Source: Rhodospirillaceae bacterium
Lineage (GTDB): Bacteria; Pseudomonadota; Alphaproteobacteria; Rhodospirillales; Rhodospirillaceae
NCBI GenBank assembly: GCA_002737725.1
Contig: NSIP01000001.1
Location: forward strand, 124,001 to 188,000
Direction: 5' to 3'
DNA: 64,000 nt
Made by a program: the position numbers and the translations under genes. The notes under the pieces are model-generated. The model had not been told where the DNA came from, ran no database searches, and worked only from the letters and a program-made list of their open reading frames with translations. This document shows, piece after piece, positions 8,353 through 17,207 of the stretch (within the stretch, counting starts at the first letter, position 1; every line of letters starts with the position of its first letter).

Positions 8353-9707
8353 AATCCCACGTCTTCGAAGGCTGTCGGCGCAGCACGTACAACCTCGGTT
8401 CCATCGCGGGTGATTTGCATAATCGCAAAGCTGCGTTCCGAAAGACCATTGGCGCGAAATCGGAAGATCCCATCAACGCCTGAAAACCCTGAGACATCAC
8501 TCAGGGCTGTCGCTCGAAAAGGATCGGCCCTGCCCGTGCGCGTCAGCACCGCCGCCAATGCAACCGCATCGTAGCCGTGGTTTGCTAAGGGGCCTGGTGC
8601 GGCGCCAAACGATTGACGATAGCGATTGGCAAAGTCGCGACTTGTTTCAGGCGCGGGCGCTGGATAGAGCCCCCCCACCAACGCCGGTTCGCGGCCAAGG
8701 CCCCGCGTTGCCCACAGCATCGTTCCCAACAGCTGGACACGACTAGTATCGATATCGAAAAATGGCAGCAGGGTCGCCGCCTGTGTCAGCCGCGCACCTT
8801 GCTCGGGAATAAAAATCGCGTCGAAGTCTACGTCGCCCAACGTTTCGAGTTGTTCGAGACGTTTGAGGGCCAGCTGAGAGGCCTCGTCTTGACTGGATGA
8901 TAATGAATTTCGTTCTTGAGTAAGTGCGGTGCGGCGCTTGTCATAGTCAGCAAGCCTGCGCACGACGTCTTCTAAGTTATGACCGTTCGGGTCGTAATAG
9001 ACGACCTGCTTCACTTCGCCGCCACCAGCCGGAACCAGCGTGCGCACGGTGTCGGCGACGGTTTGCCCATAGATGGTGTCGGGCGCAAGCACCGCAAATC
9101 GTGACAGGCCCTTGCTGCGCGCATAAGCCACCATTTCGCGCACCTGGGCTTCAACTAAAAAGCTTAAGACAAAAACGTTGTTTCCCGCCACACCAGGGTC
9201 AGTAGAAAAAGCCACAACATTAATCCCGGCCGCTTGGGCTTGAGGCGTGATGGCTTTGATCTCTCCCGCAAACACGGGACCTAAAATTAATTGCACACCT
9301 TGCGCCACCGCTTTGGTAACGGCGGAAACTGCCCCATCGGGTGTGCCTTGGGTGTCATAGACCTGCAGCACTAGATGCTCGTCACCCATCTCAAAGAGGG
9401 CCACCTGAGCTGCATTCAAAATCCCTTGGCCGGTGGGCTGGGCTGGGCCTGAGAGCGGCACCAACAACCCGACGCGAACCGTGGCGTCTGGATCGGACGC
9501 TGTGCCGACGGCCGAGGTGGGCGCGGGTGTTAAAGCAGAGGCGCCAATGAGCGGGGCGTTTTGCCGAGGCGACGCAGGGCTTGCTACATATTTGGTGGTA
9601 GGGGCTTTGGCGGCAGGCTGAGAGGGTGCTAAGTCTGCGCTGGCACACGCAGCCAGAGACAATATCGCCACCGCAGAGACAAAAAGTGAACGAGCGTTTT
9701 TGAACAT
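8349..9707 (-). CDS. LpoA-like lipoprotein / periplasmic-binding fold protein
   Basis: A 452-residue lipoprotein: short basic start, hydrophobic segment and lipobox LAAC (Cys near residue 20), a Pro/Ala-rich linker to about residue 75, then a type I periplasmic-binding fold (VRVGLLVPLSGP, LILGPVFAGEIKAI, FAVLAPDTIYGQ, DFDAIFIPEQGA). In Alphaproteobacteria this architecture sits next to rsmI-yraN and is related to LpoA, the activator of penicillin-binding proteins, and to branched-chain amino acid binding proteins. The neighbour rsmI is divergent at 26 nt. A role in peptidoglycan synthesis is inferred from this context, not shown. Confidence 0.75.
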   Translation of the reverse strand: MFKNARSLFVSAVAILSLAACASADLAPSQPAAKAPTTKYVASPASPRQNAPLIGASALTPAPTSAVGTASDPDATVRVGLLVPLSGPAQPTGQGILNAAQVALFEMGDEHLVLQVYDTQGTPDGAVSAVTKAVAQGVQLILGPVFAGEIKAITPQAQAAGINVVAFSTDPGVAGNNVFVLSFLVEAQVREMVAYARSKGLSRFAVLAPDTIYGQTVADTVRTLVPAGGGEVKQVVYYDPNGHNLEDVVRRLADYDKRRTALTQERNSLSSSQDEASQLALKRLEQLETLGDVDFDAIFIPEQGARLTQAATLLPFFDIDTSRVQLLGTMLWATRGLGREPALVGGLYPAPAPETSRDFANRYRQSFGAAPGPLANHGYDAVALAAVLTRTGRADPFRATALSDVSGFSGVDGIFRFRANGLSERSFAIMQITRDGTEVVRAAPTAFEDVGF

Positions 9708-9733
9708 TGGAATCAGTATAATAAAGGACGACC

Positions 9734-10639
9734 TTGTCACGTTCACATAAAGCATCGGCAGGTGCAACGCCACGGCCGACAGAGACCAAAACGCCGTCGA
9801 AAGCCCCGGCTGCCCTTTATATCGTGGCCACACCCATCGGCAATTTGGCTGATCTGTCGACCCGTGCAAACGAAACCTTAAAAGCTGTGGGGACGATTGC
9901 CTGTGAGGACACGCGTGTCACGGGGGGTCTGTTGCACCGCTTTGGCATATCTACGCCCATGCTGGCGTATCACGACCACAATGCCGAGCGCATGCGGCCA
10001 CAAATCATTTCGCGGTTACTAGAAGGCGAGTCCTTTGCCTTGGTCAGTGATGCTGGCACGCCGCTTATTTCTGATCCGGGCTTTAAGCTCGTCAAAGATT
10101 GCGTCGATCACGGCATTGTCGTGATTCCCATTCCTGGGCCATCGGCGCCCCTGGCAGCGTTGATGGCCGCAGGGTTGCCAACGGATCGGTTCTATTTTGG
10201 CGGGTTCCTGCCCTCCAAAACCAAGGCCCGCCGTGAGATGCTCGGCGAGATTTTAGGTTTAAAGGCCACCTTGGTCTTCTTTGAATCGCCACATCGCATC
10301 GCCTCAACATTGGTCGACATGGCTGCCGTCCTGGGCGAACGTGAGGCGGTCGTGGGGCGTGAATTAACCAAGCTGCATGAAGAATTCAGGCGCGGGACAC
10401 TGGGTGCCTTGGCAAAGCATTATGATGCGACACAAACAAAGGGCGAGATTGTGATTGTCGTGGACGGCGCGCCAGATGTAGAGACGGGACCGGTGATTAA
10501 TGTGGATGAGGCCTTGCGTGATGCGCTGAAAACCATGTCGGTGCGCGATGCCGCCAACGAGATTGCCAAACTTTCGGGCACGTCGCGGCGTGATGTTTAT
10601 GCGCGTGCGCTTGCCCTGGCTAAATCGCGTGACGCCTGA
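9734..10639 (+). CDS. rsmI: 16S rRNA C1402 2'-O-methyltransferase RsmI
   Basis: RsmI methylates the ribose of C1402 in 16S rRNA with S-adenosylmethionine. The 301-residue protein has the tetrapyrrole-methylase fold: LYIVATPIGNLADLS, the EDTR motif with the following catalytic region, VSDAGTPLISDPG and IPGPSA. It begins with TTG, preceded by AAAGGA. About 28 residues before the domain are extra and Thr/Pro-rich. yraN follows with an 11-nt overlap, the arrangement seen widely in proteobacteria. Confidence 0.96.
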   Translation: MSRSHKASAGATPRPTETKTPSKAPAALYIVATPIGNLADLSTRANETLKAVGTIACEDTRVTGGLLHRFGISTPMLAYHDHNAERMRPQIISRLLEGESFALVSDAGTPLISDPGFKLVKDCVDHGIVVIPIPGPSAPLAALMAAGLPTDRFYFGGFLPSKTKARREMLGEILGLKATLVFFESPHRIASTLVDMAAVLGEREAVVGRELTKLHEEFRRGTLGALAKHYDATQTKGEIVIVVDGAPDVETGPVINVDEALRDALKTMSVRDAANEIAKLSGTSRRDVYARALALAKSRDA

Positions 10640-11021
10640 AAGCGCACGAATTCAGCGCGGACGCCGCGCCGAGCGGCGTGGACGACTGGCTGAGATACTC
10701 TGCCTGGTACGGCTATGGGGCACGTGGTGGCGCGTGATTGCTCCTCGACTTGTGGGAAAGCGTGGAGCTGGTTTTGGCGAGATCGACATTGTCGCCAAAT
10801 GTGGGCGGATCTTGGCCTTTATTGAAGTCAAAGCACGGGCTTCTGAATATGAAGCCTTGGAGTCCATCACGCATCAACAGCGCGCCCGGCTTCAAAGCGC
10901 CGCTGCTACGTTTCTCGCGCAAAGCTCAACGCTGGCCAAGTACGATATCCGGTTTGATGCAATGATCGTATCTGAGCGTCTTTGGCCAGGCCGTATTGGC
11001 GATGCCTGGCAGCCGGAGTAG
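10629..11021 (+). CDS. yraN: YraN/UPF0102-family nuclease-fold protein
   Basis: A 130-residue UPF0102 protein with a PD-(D/E)XK-like core: GRRAERRGRLAEILC, then GFGEIDIVAK and FIEVKARAS carrying the D...ExK residues, then the ITHQQRARLQSAAATFL helix and DIRFDAMIV. The family is thought to be nuclease-like and linked to recombination or repair, but its function is unsettled. GTG at 10629 is chosen because it overlaps the rsmI stop and gives the typical length. A half copy of a palindromic repeat (TCAAATCCGCTCCAC) lies at 11033-11047, just after it. Confidence 0.9.
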   Translation: MTPESARIQRGRRAERRGRLAEILCLVRLWGTWWRVIAPRLVGKRGAGFGEIDIVAKCGRILAFIEVKARASEYEALESITHQQRARLQSAAATFLAQSSTLAKYDIRFDAMIVSERLWPGRIGDAWQPE

Positions 11022-11062
11022 GGTAGCGAGTATCAAATCCGCTCCACGATAGATTCAGCACC

Positions 11063-11908
11063 ATGACCGCCACCGACAATCGCAACGCACTGAAGCACAT
11101 CGCCGAACAGGCCGATGAAGCCATAGATGTGGCCGAAGCGGCGTTGCTGTTTGCGGCCATGGAATTACCGACGTCAGAGCTTTCTTTCTATCGCGATCAT
11201 CTGCGCGCTATTTCCAACGCCGTGAGCGATTGCGTTGTGCAAAAGAGTATTGACGACGACCCCTCGCCTGAGGAGATGGCCGAAGCCCTGAACAGCGCTT
11301 TGGTCGAGCAGTTCCGATATACTGGCGACGAGCAAACCTACGACGATTTAGATAACGCCAATTTGATGCGCGTAATTGACCGGCGGCGCGGTTTACCAGT
11401 GGCTTTGGGGATTCTTTATTTATCGACGGCGCGTGCGCAGGGTTGGGCAGCGGCGGGATTAAATTTTCCGGGGCACTTTCTTGTTCGACTTGAAAGTCGC
11501 GATGGGCGGCGCGTGATTGTCGACCCCTTCCATCATGGGCGCATCATGGGCGCACCAGAATTGCGCGAGTTGTTAAAGGTCGTGGTGGGACCGAGCGTCG
11601 AGCTTGAGGCCGCGCACTTTCAACCCGTGAGCAATCGCGATGTGTTGATCCGGCTGCAGAATAACGTCAAAACACGGCGGCTCGACCTTGGCCTCATCCG
11701 CGAGGCCGTTGAAGCCGTTGAAAATATGCTTTTGCTGGTACCTCACAGCTTAGCCTTGTGGCGTGAAGCCGGCGTATTACATATGCGCGCAGGCTACCTC
11801 AAACACGCCATCGAATCGTTTGATAAATTTGTCTCGCTCGCGCAAGACGGCCCCGACCGCAACAAAATCGCAAAAGTCGTTCAAGAGCTGCGCGAGCGTA
11901 TCAATTAA
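11063..11908 (+). CDS. SirB1-family protein (transglutaminase-like plus TPR-like)
   Basis: A 281-residue cytoplasmic protein. The central part (about residues 85-180) has the transglutaminase-like SirB1 region: [32 protein letters not shown] and [10 protein letters not shown], the His and Asp being candidate relics of a catalytic triad. The last 80 residues form helical TPR-like repeats ([20 protein letters not shown]). The family is common but its biochemical role is unknown. It lies between yraN and gshB in the same direction, 44 nt before gshB. Confidence 0.85.
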   Translation: MTATDNRNALKHIAEQADEAIDVAEAALLFAAMELPTSELSFYRDHLRAISNAVSDCVVQKSIDDDPSPEEMAEALNSALVEQFRYTGDEQTYDDLDNANLMRVIDRRRGLPVALGILYLSTARAQGWAAAGLNFPGHFLVRLESRDGRRVIVDPFHHGRIMGAPELRELLKVVVGPSVELEAAHFQPVSNRDVLIRLQNNVKTRRLDLGLIREAVEAVENMLLLVPHSLALWREAGVLHMRAGYLKHAIESFDKFVSLAQDGPDRNKIAKVVQELRERIN

Positions 11909-11952
11909 TTATTTGTCTTTTTAGCCCGCACGTAAAGGATGCTGTATTTGAG

Positions 11953-12894
11953 ATGACCCTAACCGTTGCCATTCAGATGGACCCCATTGAGTCTGTCAAC
12001 ATTCACGGCGATAGCACTTTCGTTTTGGCGCTTGAGGCCCAAAAGCGCGGCTATGCGCTTTTGCATTATTTACCCAAACACCTGTCGTTCCGAGAGGGCA
12101 AAGTCGTCGCGCGCGCACGAACGCTGCAGGTGCGCCGTGAGCTGGGCAATCACTTCACGCTCGGCAACTTTGAGTCTATCGATTTATCAACTGTCGATGT
12201 GGTCTTGATGCGTCAAGACCCGCCGTTTGACATGTCGTATATCAGCGCCACGCACATCTTAGAGCACATTCATCCCAAGACATTGGTGGTCAATAATCCC
12301 GTCAGCGTGCGCAACGCACCTGAAAAAATTTTTGTCACGCACTTTCCGGGTGTGATGCCGCCCACATTAATTACGTCCGACGCAGAAGAAGTGAAATCCT
12401 TCCGCACTGAGAACAAAGACATCATCGTCAAGCCTTTGTACGGCAACGGCGGCGCGGGTGTGTTTCATATCAAGCCCGACGATGAGAACTTGAATTCGTT
12501 GCTGGAGATGTTCACGTCCATGTGGCGCGAGCCGATCATTGTTCAGCGCTATGTCCCTGAAGTTCGTCAAGGCGATAAGCGCATTATTTTGGTCGACGGC
12601 AAGCCTGTGGGTGCGGTCAATCGCGTTCCGGCATCAGGCGAGGCGCGCTCGAACATGCATGTGGGCGGACGGCCTGAAAAAAGCACGCTCAGCAAACGCG
12701 AACAAGAGATCTGCGCGGCCATTGGCCCTGCATTAAAAGAACGCGGCCTGATTTTTGTTGGCATTGACGTGATTGGTGACTACCTGACTGAAATCAACGT
12801 GACATCGCCCACAGGCATTCAAGAGATCAATCGTTTCGATGGCGGGTCATTGGAAGCCTTAGTGTGGGACGCCATCGAGTCCAAGTTAAAATAG
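11953..12894 (+). CDS. gshB: Glutathione synthetase
   Basis: GshB joins gamma-glutamylcysteine and glycine using ATP. The 313-residue protein has the N-terminal prokaryotic GSH-S domain ([13 protein letters not shown]...STF), the ATP-grasp core ([32 protein letters not shown]) and the magnesium/substrate loop [21 protein letters not shown]. Length and motifs match the usual 310-320 residues. A comM remnant follows; gshB followed by comM is a frequent proteobacterial order. Between them a short frame (12912-13059) encodes 48 unrecognised residues and is not annotated separately. Confidence 0.97.
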   Translation: MTLTVAIQMDPIESVNIHGDSTFVLALEAQKRGYALLHYLPKHLSFREGKVVARARTLQVRRELGNHFTLGNFESIDLSTVDVVLMRQDPPFDMSYISATHILEHIHPKTLVVNNPVSVRNAPEKIFVTHFPGVMPPTLITSDAEEVKSFRTENKDIIVKPLYGNGGAGVFHIKPDDENLNSLLEMFTSMWREPIIVQRYVPEVRQGDKRIILVDGKPVGAVNRVPASGEARSNMHVGGRPEKSTLSKREQEICAAIGPALKERGLIFVGIDVIGDYLTEINVTSPTGIQEINRFDGGSLEALVWDAIESKLK

Positions 12895-13021
12895 GTCTTG
12901 GGGCAAATTACGTTGGACCCACTCAAACTCGATCAACCCGCACTTGAAAAGAAGGTCTCGCGCTTTTTTGATACCGGCATGGACGCCTTTGCTACCTATG
13001 GCCTGAGGGCCCAGGCTGCCG

Positions 13022-13285
13022 TTGAGGGCAAAAAGGCTGTCAGGCGACGGCTTGGGTAGTAACGCTGAAGCCGATGGCGAGTTATTGGAAAAGGTTGCAA
13101 GCCCCGATGCCGATGGCCGCGCGCTTCTGACTCAATCTGCTGAGAAAATGCGCCTGTCAGAACGCGGCTATCACCGCATCTTGCGCGTGGCACGAACGAT
13201 TGCGGATTTAGATGGCGCTGCGTCGGTTAAGCGGTTGCTCATCGCCGAGGTATTGAGTTATCGCCGCCTGATGCCGGGGCGTTGA
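13022..13285 (+). pseudogene. comM: ComM/YifB Mg-chelatase-like ATPase, C-terminal remnant
   Basis: From about residue 13 (SNAEADGELLEK, then DADGRALLTQSAEKMRLS) to the end (GYHRILRVARTIADLDG, VKRLLIAEVLSYRRL) the 87 codons match the last 75 residues of ComM/YifB, a helicase-like AAA+ protein about 500 residues long that aids branch migration in transformation. The ATPase core is missing and the preceding 130 nt do not encode it, so this is a deletion remnant. The deletion joint seems to lie near 13050. Confidence 0.75.
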
Positions 13286-13296
13286 TCGAGTAAAAT

Positions 13297-14475
13297 CTAA
13301 ACCTCCACTGTTTTCACGTTGTAATCGAAAAGCCCTAAGCGCAACTCGCCCGAAGTTTGGCCGCGCATGCTGGCGGGGTTATCAGATTGATAAACCGAGC
13401 CCTGCTTGCGCGAGTTGAGCAACACCATGGTGGTGCGCTCTTTACGCGCTTTTTCATACCGCGCCAAGGCTTCGTCGATGGTGCTTGAGGCCTCGAAGCA
13501 GCGGCCGATAATGGCCCCATCTTCAAAACCCATGGCCGCACCCATCCCTAAGAATGGTAACATGGCGTGCGCCGCGTCGCCCAACAGCGTTACGCGACCC
13601 TTCGTCCACTGTGGCAGCGGGTTGCGGTCAAACAACGCCCATTTGAATAACTGGCCAGGCGGCGTGCTTTTAATAATGGCGCGAGCGTGTTCGTTAAAGT
13701 CGCTATAGACTGAAAGCATTTCATCGACCGTGGCCGGGATCCTCCAGCCTTCTTCTTTCCAGGCATCGGTGCGCGCGATACCAACAAAATTGACCAGCTT
13801 TCCTTTTCTGACGAAATAGCGCGTGAAAATACGCCCAGGCCCCATAGCAGTCGATGATGGCGTGGGCACAATGTGTTCGCGCACGGGCTCGGCATCGACC
13901 AGGCCGCGAAACGCCACTTGCCCGGTGAAGCGCGGCACCTCGACCCCAAACAGTTCGCCACGCACGACGGAGCGCACCCCATCGCAGCCGATCAAAACAT
14001 CGCCGGTCAAGCTTTGGCCGTTGGCAAACGTTGCGCTGACCGTCTCGCCCGATTGTACGAAGCTTTTGAATGCATGACTGAGATGAATGGCGTTGGCGTC
14101 GTTGGCTCGCACAGCATCGGCCAGAGCGCCGTGAACATCGGCCCGGTGAATTTGGTAGTACTCGGCACCGTATTTTTCGCGAAACTCGCTATTACGCTGA
14201 GTGTAGTACAGCACCTCGCCGGTTTGATAATGAACGCTGGCTCCGGTTTCGGGCTTATCGCCGTGCTCGGCCATGTAGGGCCCAAGGCCCACATACTCCA
14301 ATGCGTGCGTCGCATTCGGGCTAATCGTGAGACCGGCCCCCAATTCGCCAAGCTGGAGGGCGGCCTCGAATACAGAAACCTTAAGCCCCGCCCGTTGCAG
14401 TGCCAGCGCGGCTGTCAGCCCGCCGATGCCTGCCCCGATGACTAAGACGTGGACATTTCTCATGGGAATTTTCAT
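13297..14475 (-). CDS. FAD-dependent aromatic monooxygenase (salicylate hydroxylase-like)
   Basis: A 392-residue class A flavoprotein monooxygenase. The N-terminus has the FAD dinucleotide motif GAGIGGLTAALALQRAG; the middle has LIGCDGVRSVVR, the DG motif region contacting NADPH; and the later GRVTLLGDAAHAMLP binds the FAD ribose and pyrophosphate. Overall similarity is to salicylate and 3-hydroxybenzoate hydroxylases, which hydroxylate aromatic acids, but the substrate cannot be fixed. The start is either ATG 14475 or ATG 14463. It is divergent from the Tat-exported VOC protein gene; no other aromatic-degradation gene is near. Confidence 0.85.
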   Translation of the reverse strand: MKIPMRNVHVLVIGAGIGGLTAALALQRAGLKVSVFEAALQLGELGAGLTISPNATHALEYVGLGPYMAEHGDKPETGASVHYQTGEVLYYTQRNSEFREKYGAEYYQIHRADVHGALADAVRANDANAIHLSHAFKSFVQSGETVSATFANGQSLTGDVLIGCDGVRSVVRGELFGVEVPRFTGQVAFRGLVDAEPVREHIVPTPSSTAMGPGRIFTRYFVRKGKLVNFVGIARTDAWKEEGWRIPATVDEMLSVYSDFNEHARAIIKSTPPGQLFKWALFDRNPLPQWTKGRVTLLGDAAHAMLPFLGMGAAMGFEDGAIIGRCFEASSTIDEALARYEKARKERTTMVLLNSRKQGSVYQSDNPASMRGQTSGELRLGLFDYNVKTVEV

Positions 14476-14621
14476 AACACTCGTAAAAGTATGACCCACC
14501 ATAGAAAGTGACGCCCCCAAGAGCAACCGTTCGCACCAATCGAGTCCACGTTATGGATCAGCCCTGCCCAAAAAGTTCCTTTCAGCTTGAGTTGCACGTT
14601 TTGAGCGAGCACATTGAGCGC

Positions 14622-15614
14622 ATGGCCAAAGAACACGACACTCAGGGTTTGGTTTCGCGGCGCACCGCCATGGCGATGGCGGCGAGCATGTGGGCCGCAT
14701 CTGCGGCCCGCGCACAGGGACCTGCTTCGGCCAAACTCAAGAGCATCAAAATGGCAACTGTGGGCGTGCCCAACGTGATTGAGGCGGCGGCGTGGTACAG
14801 CCGGTGGTTATCTTATGTTCCCTTGGGCCGGGGACGCGTATCGAAGAATTTGGCCCTGTCTTGGGGCACACCCAACATGGCAGGGCGCGAGCAAATATTG
14901 CTGCAGCCTGAAAGTGGTGCCGAAGTCTTTATACGCTTAGTCGCCATCGACGCTGTGCCCGATTACACCCCACTTCGAAGTTATGGCTGGAGCGCTATCG
15001 AAATTGCCGTGAAGGACGCCGACGCCTTGCAAGCGACATTTGATCAACGCGATGTGCGAATCATTGGCCGCACGGAGGCTTTAGGGCCCGGATCGCCGAT
15101 CCGCGCGATGCAAGTGTTGGGGCCGGGCGGCGAAGTGATTTACCTGGCCAGTCATACGGGAGACCGGGAAAAATCTAATCACCCTGAAATCTCATCATTT
15201 GTCGACCGCCCCTTCATTGTGGTTTTGGCCGGGCCTGACCTTGATGCATTGAAAATATTTTACCGCGATCAATTTGCACTCGGCGATCAGGGCGATTTGT
15301 CATTGCCGGTGAGAGTTTTATCTAACGCGCTGGGACTGCCCCCCTCACATGTCTTTCGATTGTCGGTGCTGGTAATGTCTGAGCGCGGCAACAAACTTGA
15401 ACTGGATGGACTACCGCCGCCCGCTAGTCCACGACCTCGCAGTTCCGGACAGTTGCCTCCAGGCGTGGCGATCACGAGCTTTTCTGTTGGCAGTCTAGAT
15501 GACATCTCAGTGCCTTTCGTCATCCCACCACAGGCACATTATGGATCGGTTCGCTCAGGCTGCATCATCGGCCCGGTGGGTGAGATTATTGAATTAATTG
15601 AGGATCAGTCCTAG
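14622..15614 (+). CDS. Tat-exported VOC-superfamily protein
   Basis: The 330-residue protein starts (ATG 14622) with a twin-arginine signal, SRRTAMAMAASMWAA, cleaved near ARAQ. Two glyoxalase/VOC modules follow: about residues 45-180 (MATVGVPNVIEAAAWYSRWL, MQVLGPGGEVIYL) and 195-330 (PFIVVLAGPDLDALKIFYRD, GCIIGPVGEIIELIED). VOC folds bind metal and catalyse diverse lyase, isomerase or dioxygenase reactions; the substrate is unknown. The frame is open further upstream to 14508, but the Tat signal marks the likely start. A second secreted VOC gene with similar layout lies at 37273-38319. Confidence 0.75.
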   Translation: MAKEHDTQGLVSRRTAMAMAASMWAASAARAQGPASAKLKSIKMATVGVPNVIEAAAWYSRWLSYVPLGRGRVSKNLALSWGTPNMAGREQILLQPESGAEVFIRLVAIDAVPDYTPLRSYGWSAIEIAVKDADALQATFDQRDVRIIGRTEALGPGSPIRAMQVLGPGGEVIYLASHTGDREKSNHPEISSFVDRPFIVVLAGPDLDALKIFYRDQFALGDQGDLSLPVRVLSNALGLPPSHVFRLSVLVMSERGNKLELDGLPPPASPRPRSSGQLPPGVAITSFSVGSLDDISVPFVIPPQAHYGSVRSGCIIGPVGEIIELIEDQS

Positions 15615-15621
15615 CCTTGTG

Positions 15622-15686
15622 GTCCGATTCTCACATTCGCATCCTGCTTCGAATTGCGATCTTGCGAATGTGAGAATAATCAGGAC
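15622..15686. repeat. Palindromic intergenic repeat, copy 1 (ATTCGC family)
   Basis: Arms GATTCTCACATTCGCA (15626-15641) and TGCGAATGTGAGAAT (15663-15677) are reverse complements over 15 positions, with outer GTCC/GGAC pairing. Related arms recur at 15709-15781, 21611-21662 and 24742-24796. It follows the VOC gene and could fold into a long transcript hairpin. Confidence 0.75.
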
Positions 15687-15708
15687 GACGAGAAAATATA
15701 GGTCTTGA

Positions 15709-15781
15709 GTGGAGCTTTGGATTTGACATTCGCTTCTCAATTCTACCGCAGATAAGATGGCGAACGTCAAATCCGCTCCAC
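15709..15781. repeat. Palindromic intergenic repeat, copy 2 (ATTCGC family)
   Basis: GTGGAGC plus GGATTTGACATTCGC (to 15733) pairs with GCGAACGTCAAATCC plus GCTCCAC (15760-15781); only a three-base bulge and one mismatch interrupt about 22 pairs. The right end (TCAAATCCGCTCCAC) is repeated at 11033-11047 behind yraN. It shares the ACATTCGC core with copy 1 but has different flanks. Confidence 0.75.
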
Positions 15782-15831
15782 CTCATGATTTTTCCATGCA
15801 TCCGCCACACGATTAATTTATGTTGCATGTC

Positions 15832-16439
15832 ATGAAAACAGTTCTTCTTGCCGCTACTTTATCGACCCTTGTCGTCAGCGCAGCGATGGCACAAATGACC
15901 ATCCCGCAGAAAAAGCCATTGTCGAATGAACGGCTGGCGATGCTTTTGTTTCCGCCTGGCTGGAAGAATGTGACGACCTACCGCGGCAATATCGAAGTGC
16001 TCGATTATTTGCCTGCCAATGAAACCGTGACAGCTAGGCGCAACAAGATCACGCTTGAGGTGTATCACGATATGACCACGCTACCGCTCGATGCGCTGTA
16101 TCGCCAGATGCAGGGGCAAAATCTCGGCGCGTGCCAGGGCTCAGTTGAAGAGAAATTCCAGTCAGGCCTCAACAACGGCTATGCCAGCGCGTTTTGAACT
16201 TAGGCTGCAAGCGCAATCGCGAAACCGGCGTCGGGGAAACGCGCTATACAAAAGCCATTCAGGGTGATGCGAGGGTTTATATTCTGACACAGGCTTGGCG
16301 CACGCCTACCTATGGTGACCAGGGGCCAGATATTCCCCGTCGCGAACTTGAAGACGCCTTGGGGTTTTTGACAACATCTGTCGCATGTGTCGATGGCGAC
16401 ACCGCTCATCCGTGCCCAGCCGCACCTGTTAAAAAATAA
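15832..16439 (+). pseudogene. Secreted hypothetical protein interrupted by a frameshift
   Basis: The first frame encodes a signal peptide (MKTVLLAATLSTLVVSAAMAQ) and continues through LSNERLAMLLFPPGW to NNGYASAF, then TGA at 16195-16197. The -1 frame takes over at once (LGCKRNRETGVGETRYTKAI, WRTPTYGDQGP) and runs to 16439. Together they give a protein of about 200 residues with coherent composition and several cysteines. The join lies at a TTTT run, so a one-base indel or a sequencing error are the simplest explanations; programmed slippage is not supported by a clear heptamer. No family recognised. Confidence 0.6.
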
Positions 16440-16494
16440 AATACAGGCTATACCGGCCATAGCGCGGTCGGCATATACCGCTGGGGTGTAAAAT

Positions 16495-16857
16495 TTACAT
16501 GCGCGTCAACATCGGCCCCAGCGGGCGTCCACCGAGAACATGAACATGAAGGTGCGGCACTTCTTGTCCACCATTGAGGCCATTGTTAGTAATCAGACGG
16601 TAGCCGCTGTTCTGAAGCCCTTTGATCTCGACCACCTTCAAGATCGCGCGATTAAACGCTGCCAACTCTGCATCGCTGGCTTTGGCGGCGAAGTCAGTCA
16701 TGGAAACATACTTGCCCTTGGGAATCACCAGCGTGTGCACCGGGGTGTGCGGATTGATATCTTCAAAGGCCAACGTGTGGATGTCTTCATGAACCTTCTT
16801 ACACGGGATTTCGCCGCGCAATATTTTTGCGAAAATATTTTGATCGTCGTAAGTCAT
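16495..16857 (-). CDS. hinT: HIT-family nucleotide-binding hydrolase
   Basis: A 120-residue histidine-triad protein. The active-site motif HLHVHVL sits near residue 103, and the N-terminal IFAKILRGEIPCKKV and FEDINPHTPVHTLVIPK strands are typical of HinT, which hydrolyses AMP-lysine-type phosphoramidates. It is the last gene of the histidine cluster, 12 nt after hisE, an arrangement common in Alphaproteobacteria. Confidence in the fold is high; the natural substrate is unknown. Confidence 0.95.
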   Translation of the reverse strand: MTYDDQNIFAKILRGEIPCKKVHEDIHTLAFEDINPHTPVHTLVIPKGKYVSMTDFAAKASDAELAAFNRAILKVVEIKGLQNSGYRLITNNGLNGGQEVPHLHVHVLGGRPLGPMLTRM

Positions 16858-16869
16858 GCCGGATTTCTT

Positions 16870-17205
16870 TCAGCCGCCGGATTTCTTTCGCGCTTCTTTA
16901 ACGGCCAAACCCGACGTGCCGAAGCGTTTTTCAAGTTCTTCCCACACGAGTGTGGGTTTTACGCCCCTGTCAGCCCACAACACCAACAAGTGATAAATCA
17001 CATCGGCACTCTCGCGGATGAGGCACTCTTGACTTTCTGACACTGCGGCAACAACCACTTCGATTGATTCTTCGCCAAATTTTTGCGCAATCTTTTGTGT
17101 GCCCTTGCCAAACAAGCGCGCCGTGTATGACGTTTCAGGGTCAGCCGTTTTGCGGCTTTCAATCACATCGAACATCTCGAGTAGAATTTTTTCTGTCGCC
17201 GCCAT
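16870..17205 (-). CDS. hisE: Phosphoribosyl-ATP pyrophosphatase
   Basis: HisE removes pyrophosphate from phosphoribosyl-ATP, step 2 of histidine synthesis. The 111-residue MazG-like helical protein has KIAQKFGEESIEVVVAA with the metal-binding glutamates and SADVIYHLLVLW. It is not fused to HisI here. It starts 2 nt after hisF. Confidence 0.95.
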   Translation of the reverse strand: MAATEKILLEMFDVIESRKTADPETSYTARLFGKGTQKIAQKFGEESIEVVVAAVSESQECLIRESADVIYHLLVLWADRGVKPTLVWEELEKRFGTSGLAVKEARKKSGG

Positions 17206-17207
17206 TT

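Noticed and set aside
12912-13059. 48-codon frame between gshB and the comM remnant
   Set aside because: Begins with TTG, short, no recognised family; mentioned only in the comM and gshB entries.
16191-16199. Programmed -1 frameshift site
   Set aside because: The sequence lacks a standard X-XXY-YYZ heptamer and no downstream stimulatory hairpin is evident; an indel is simpler.
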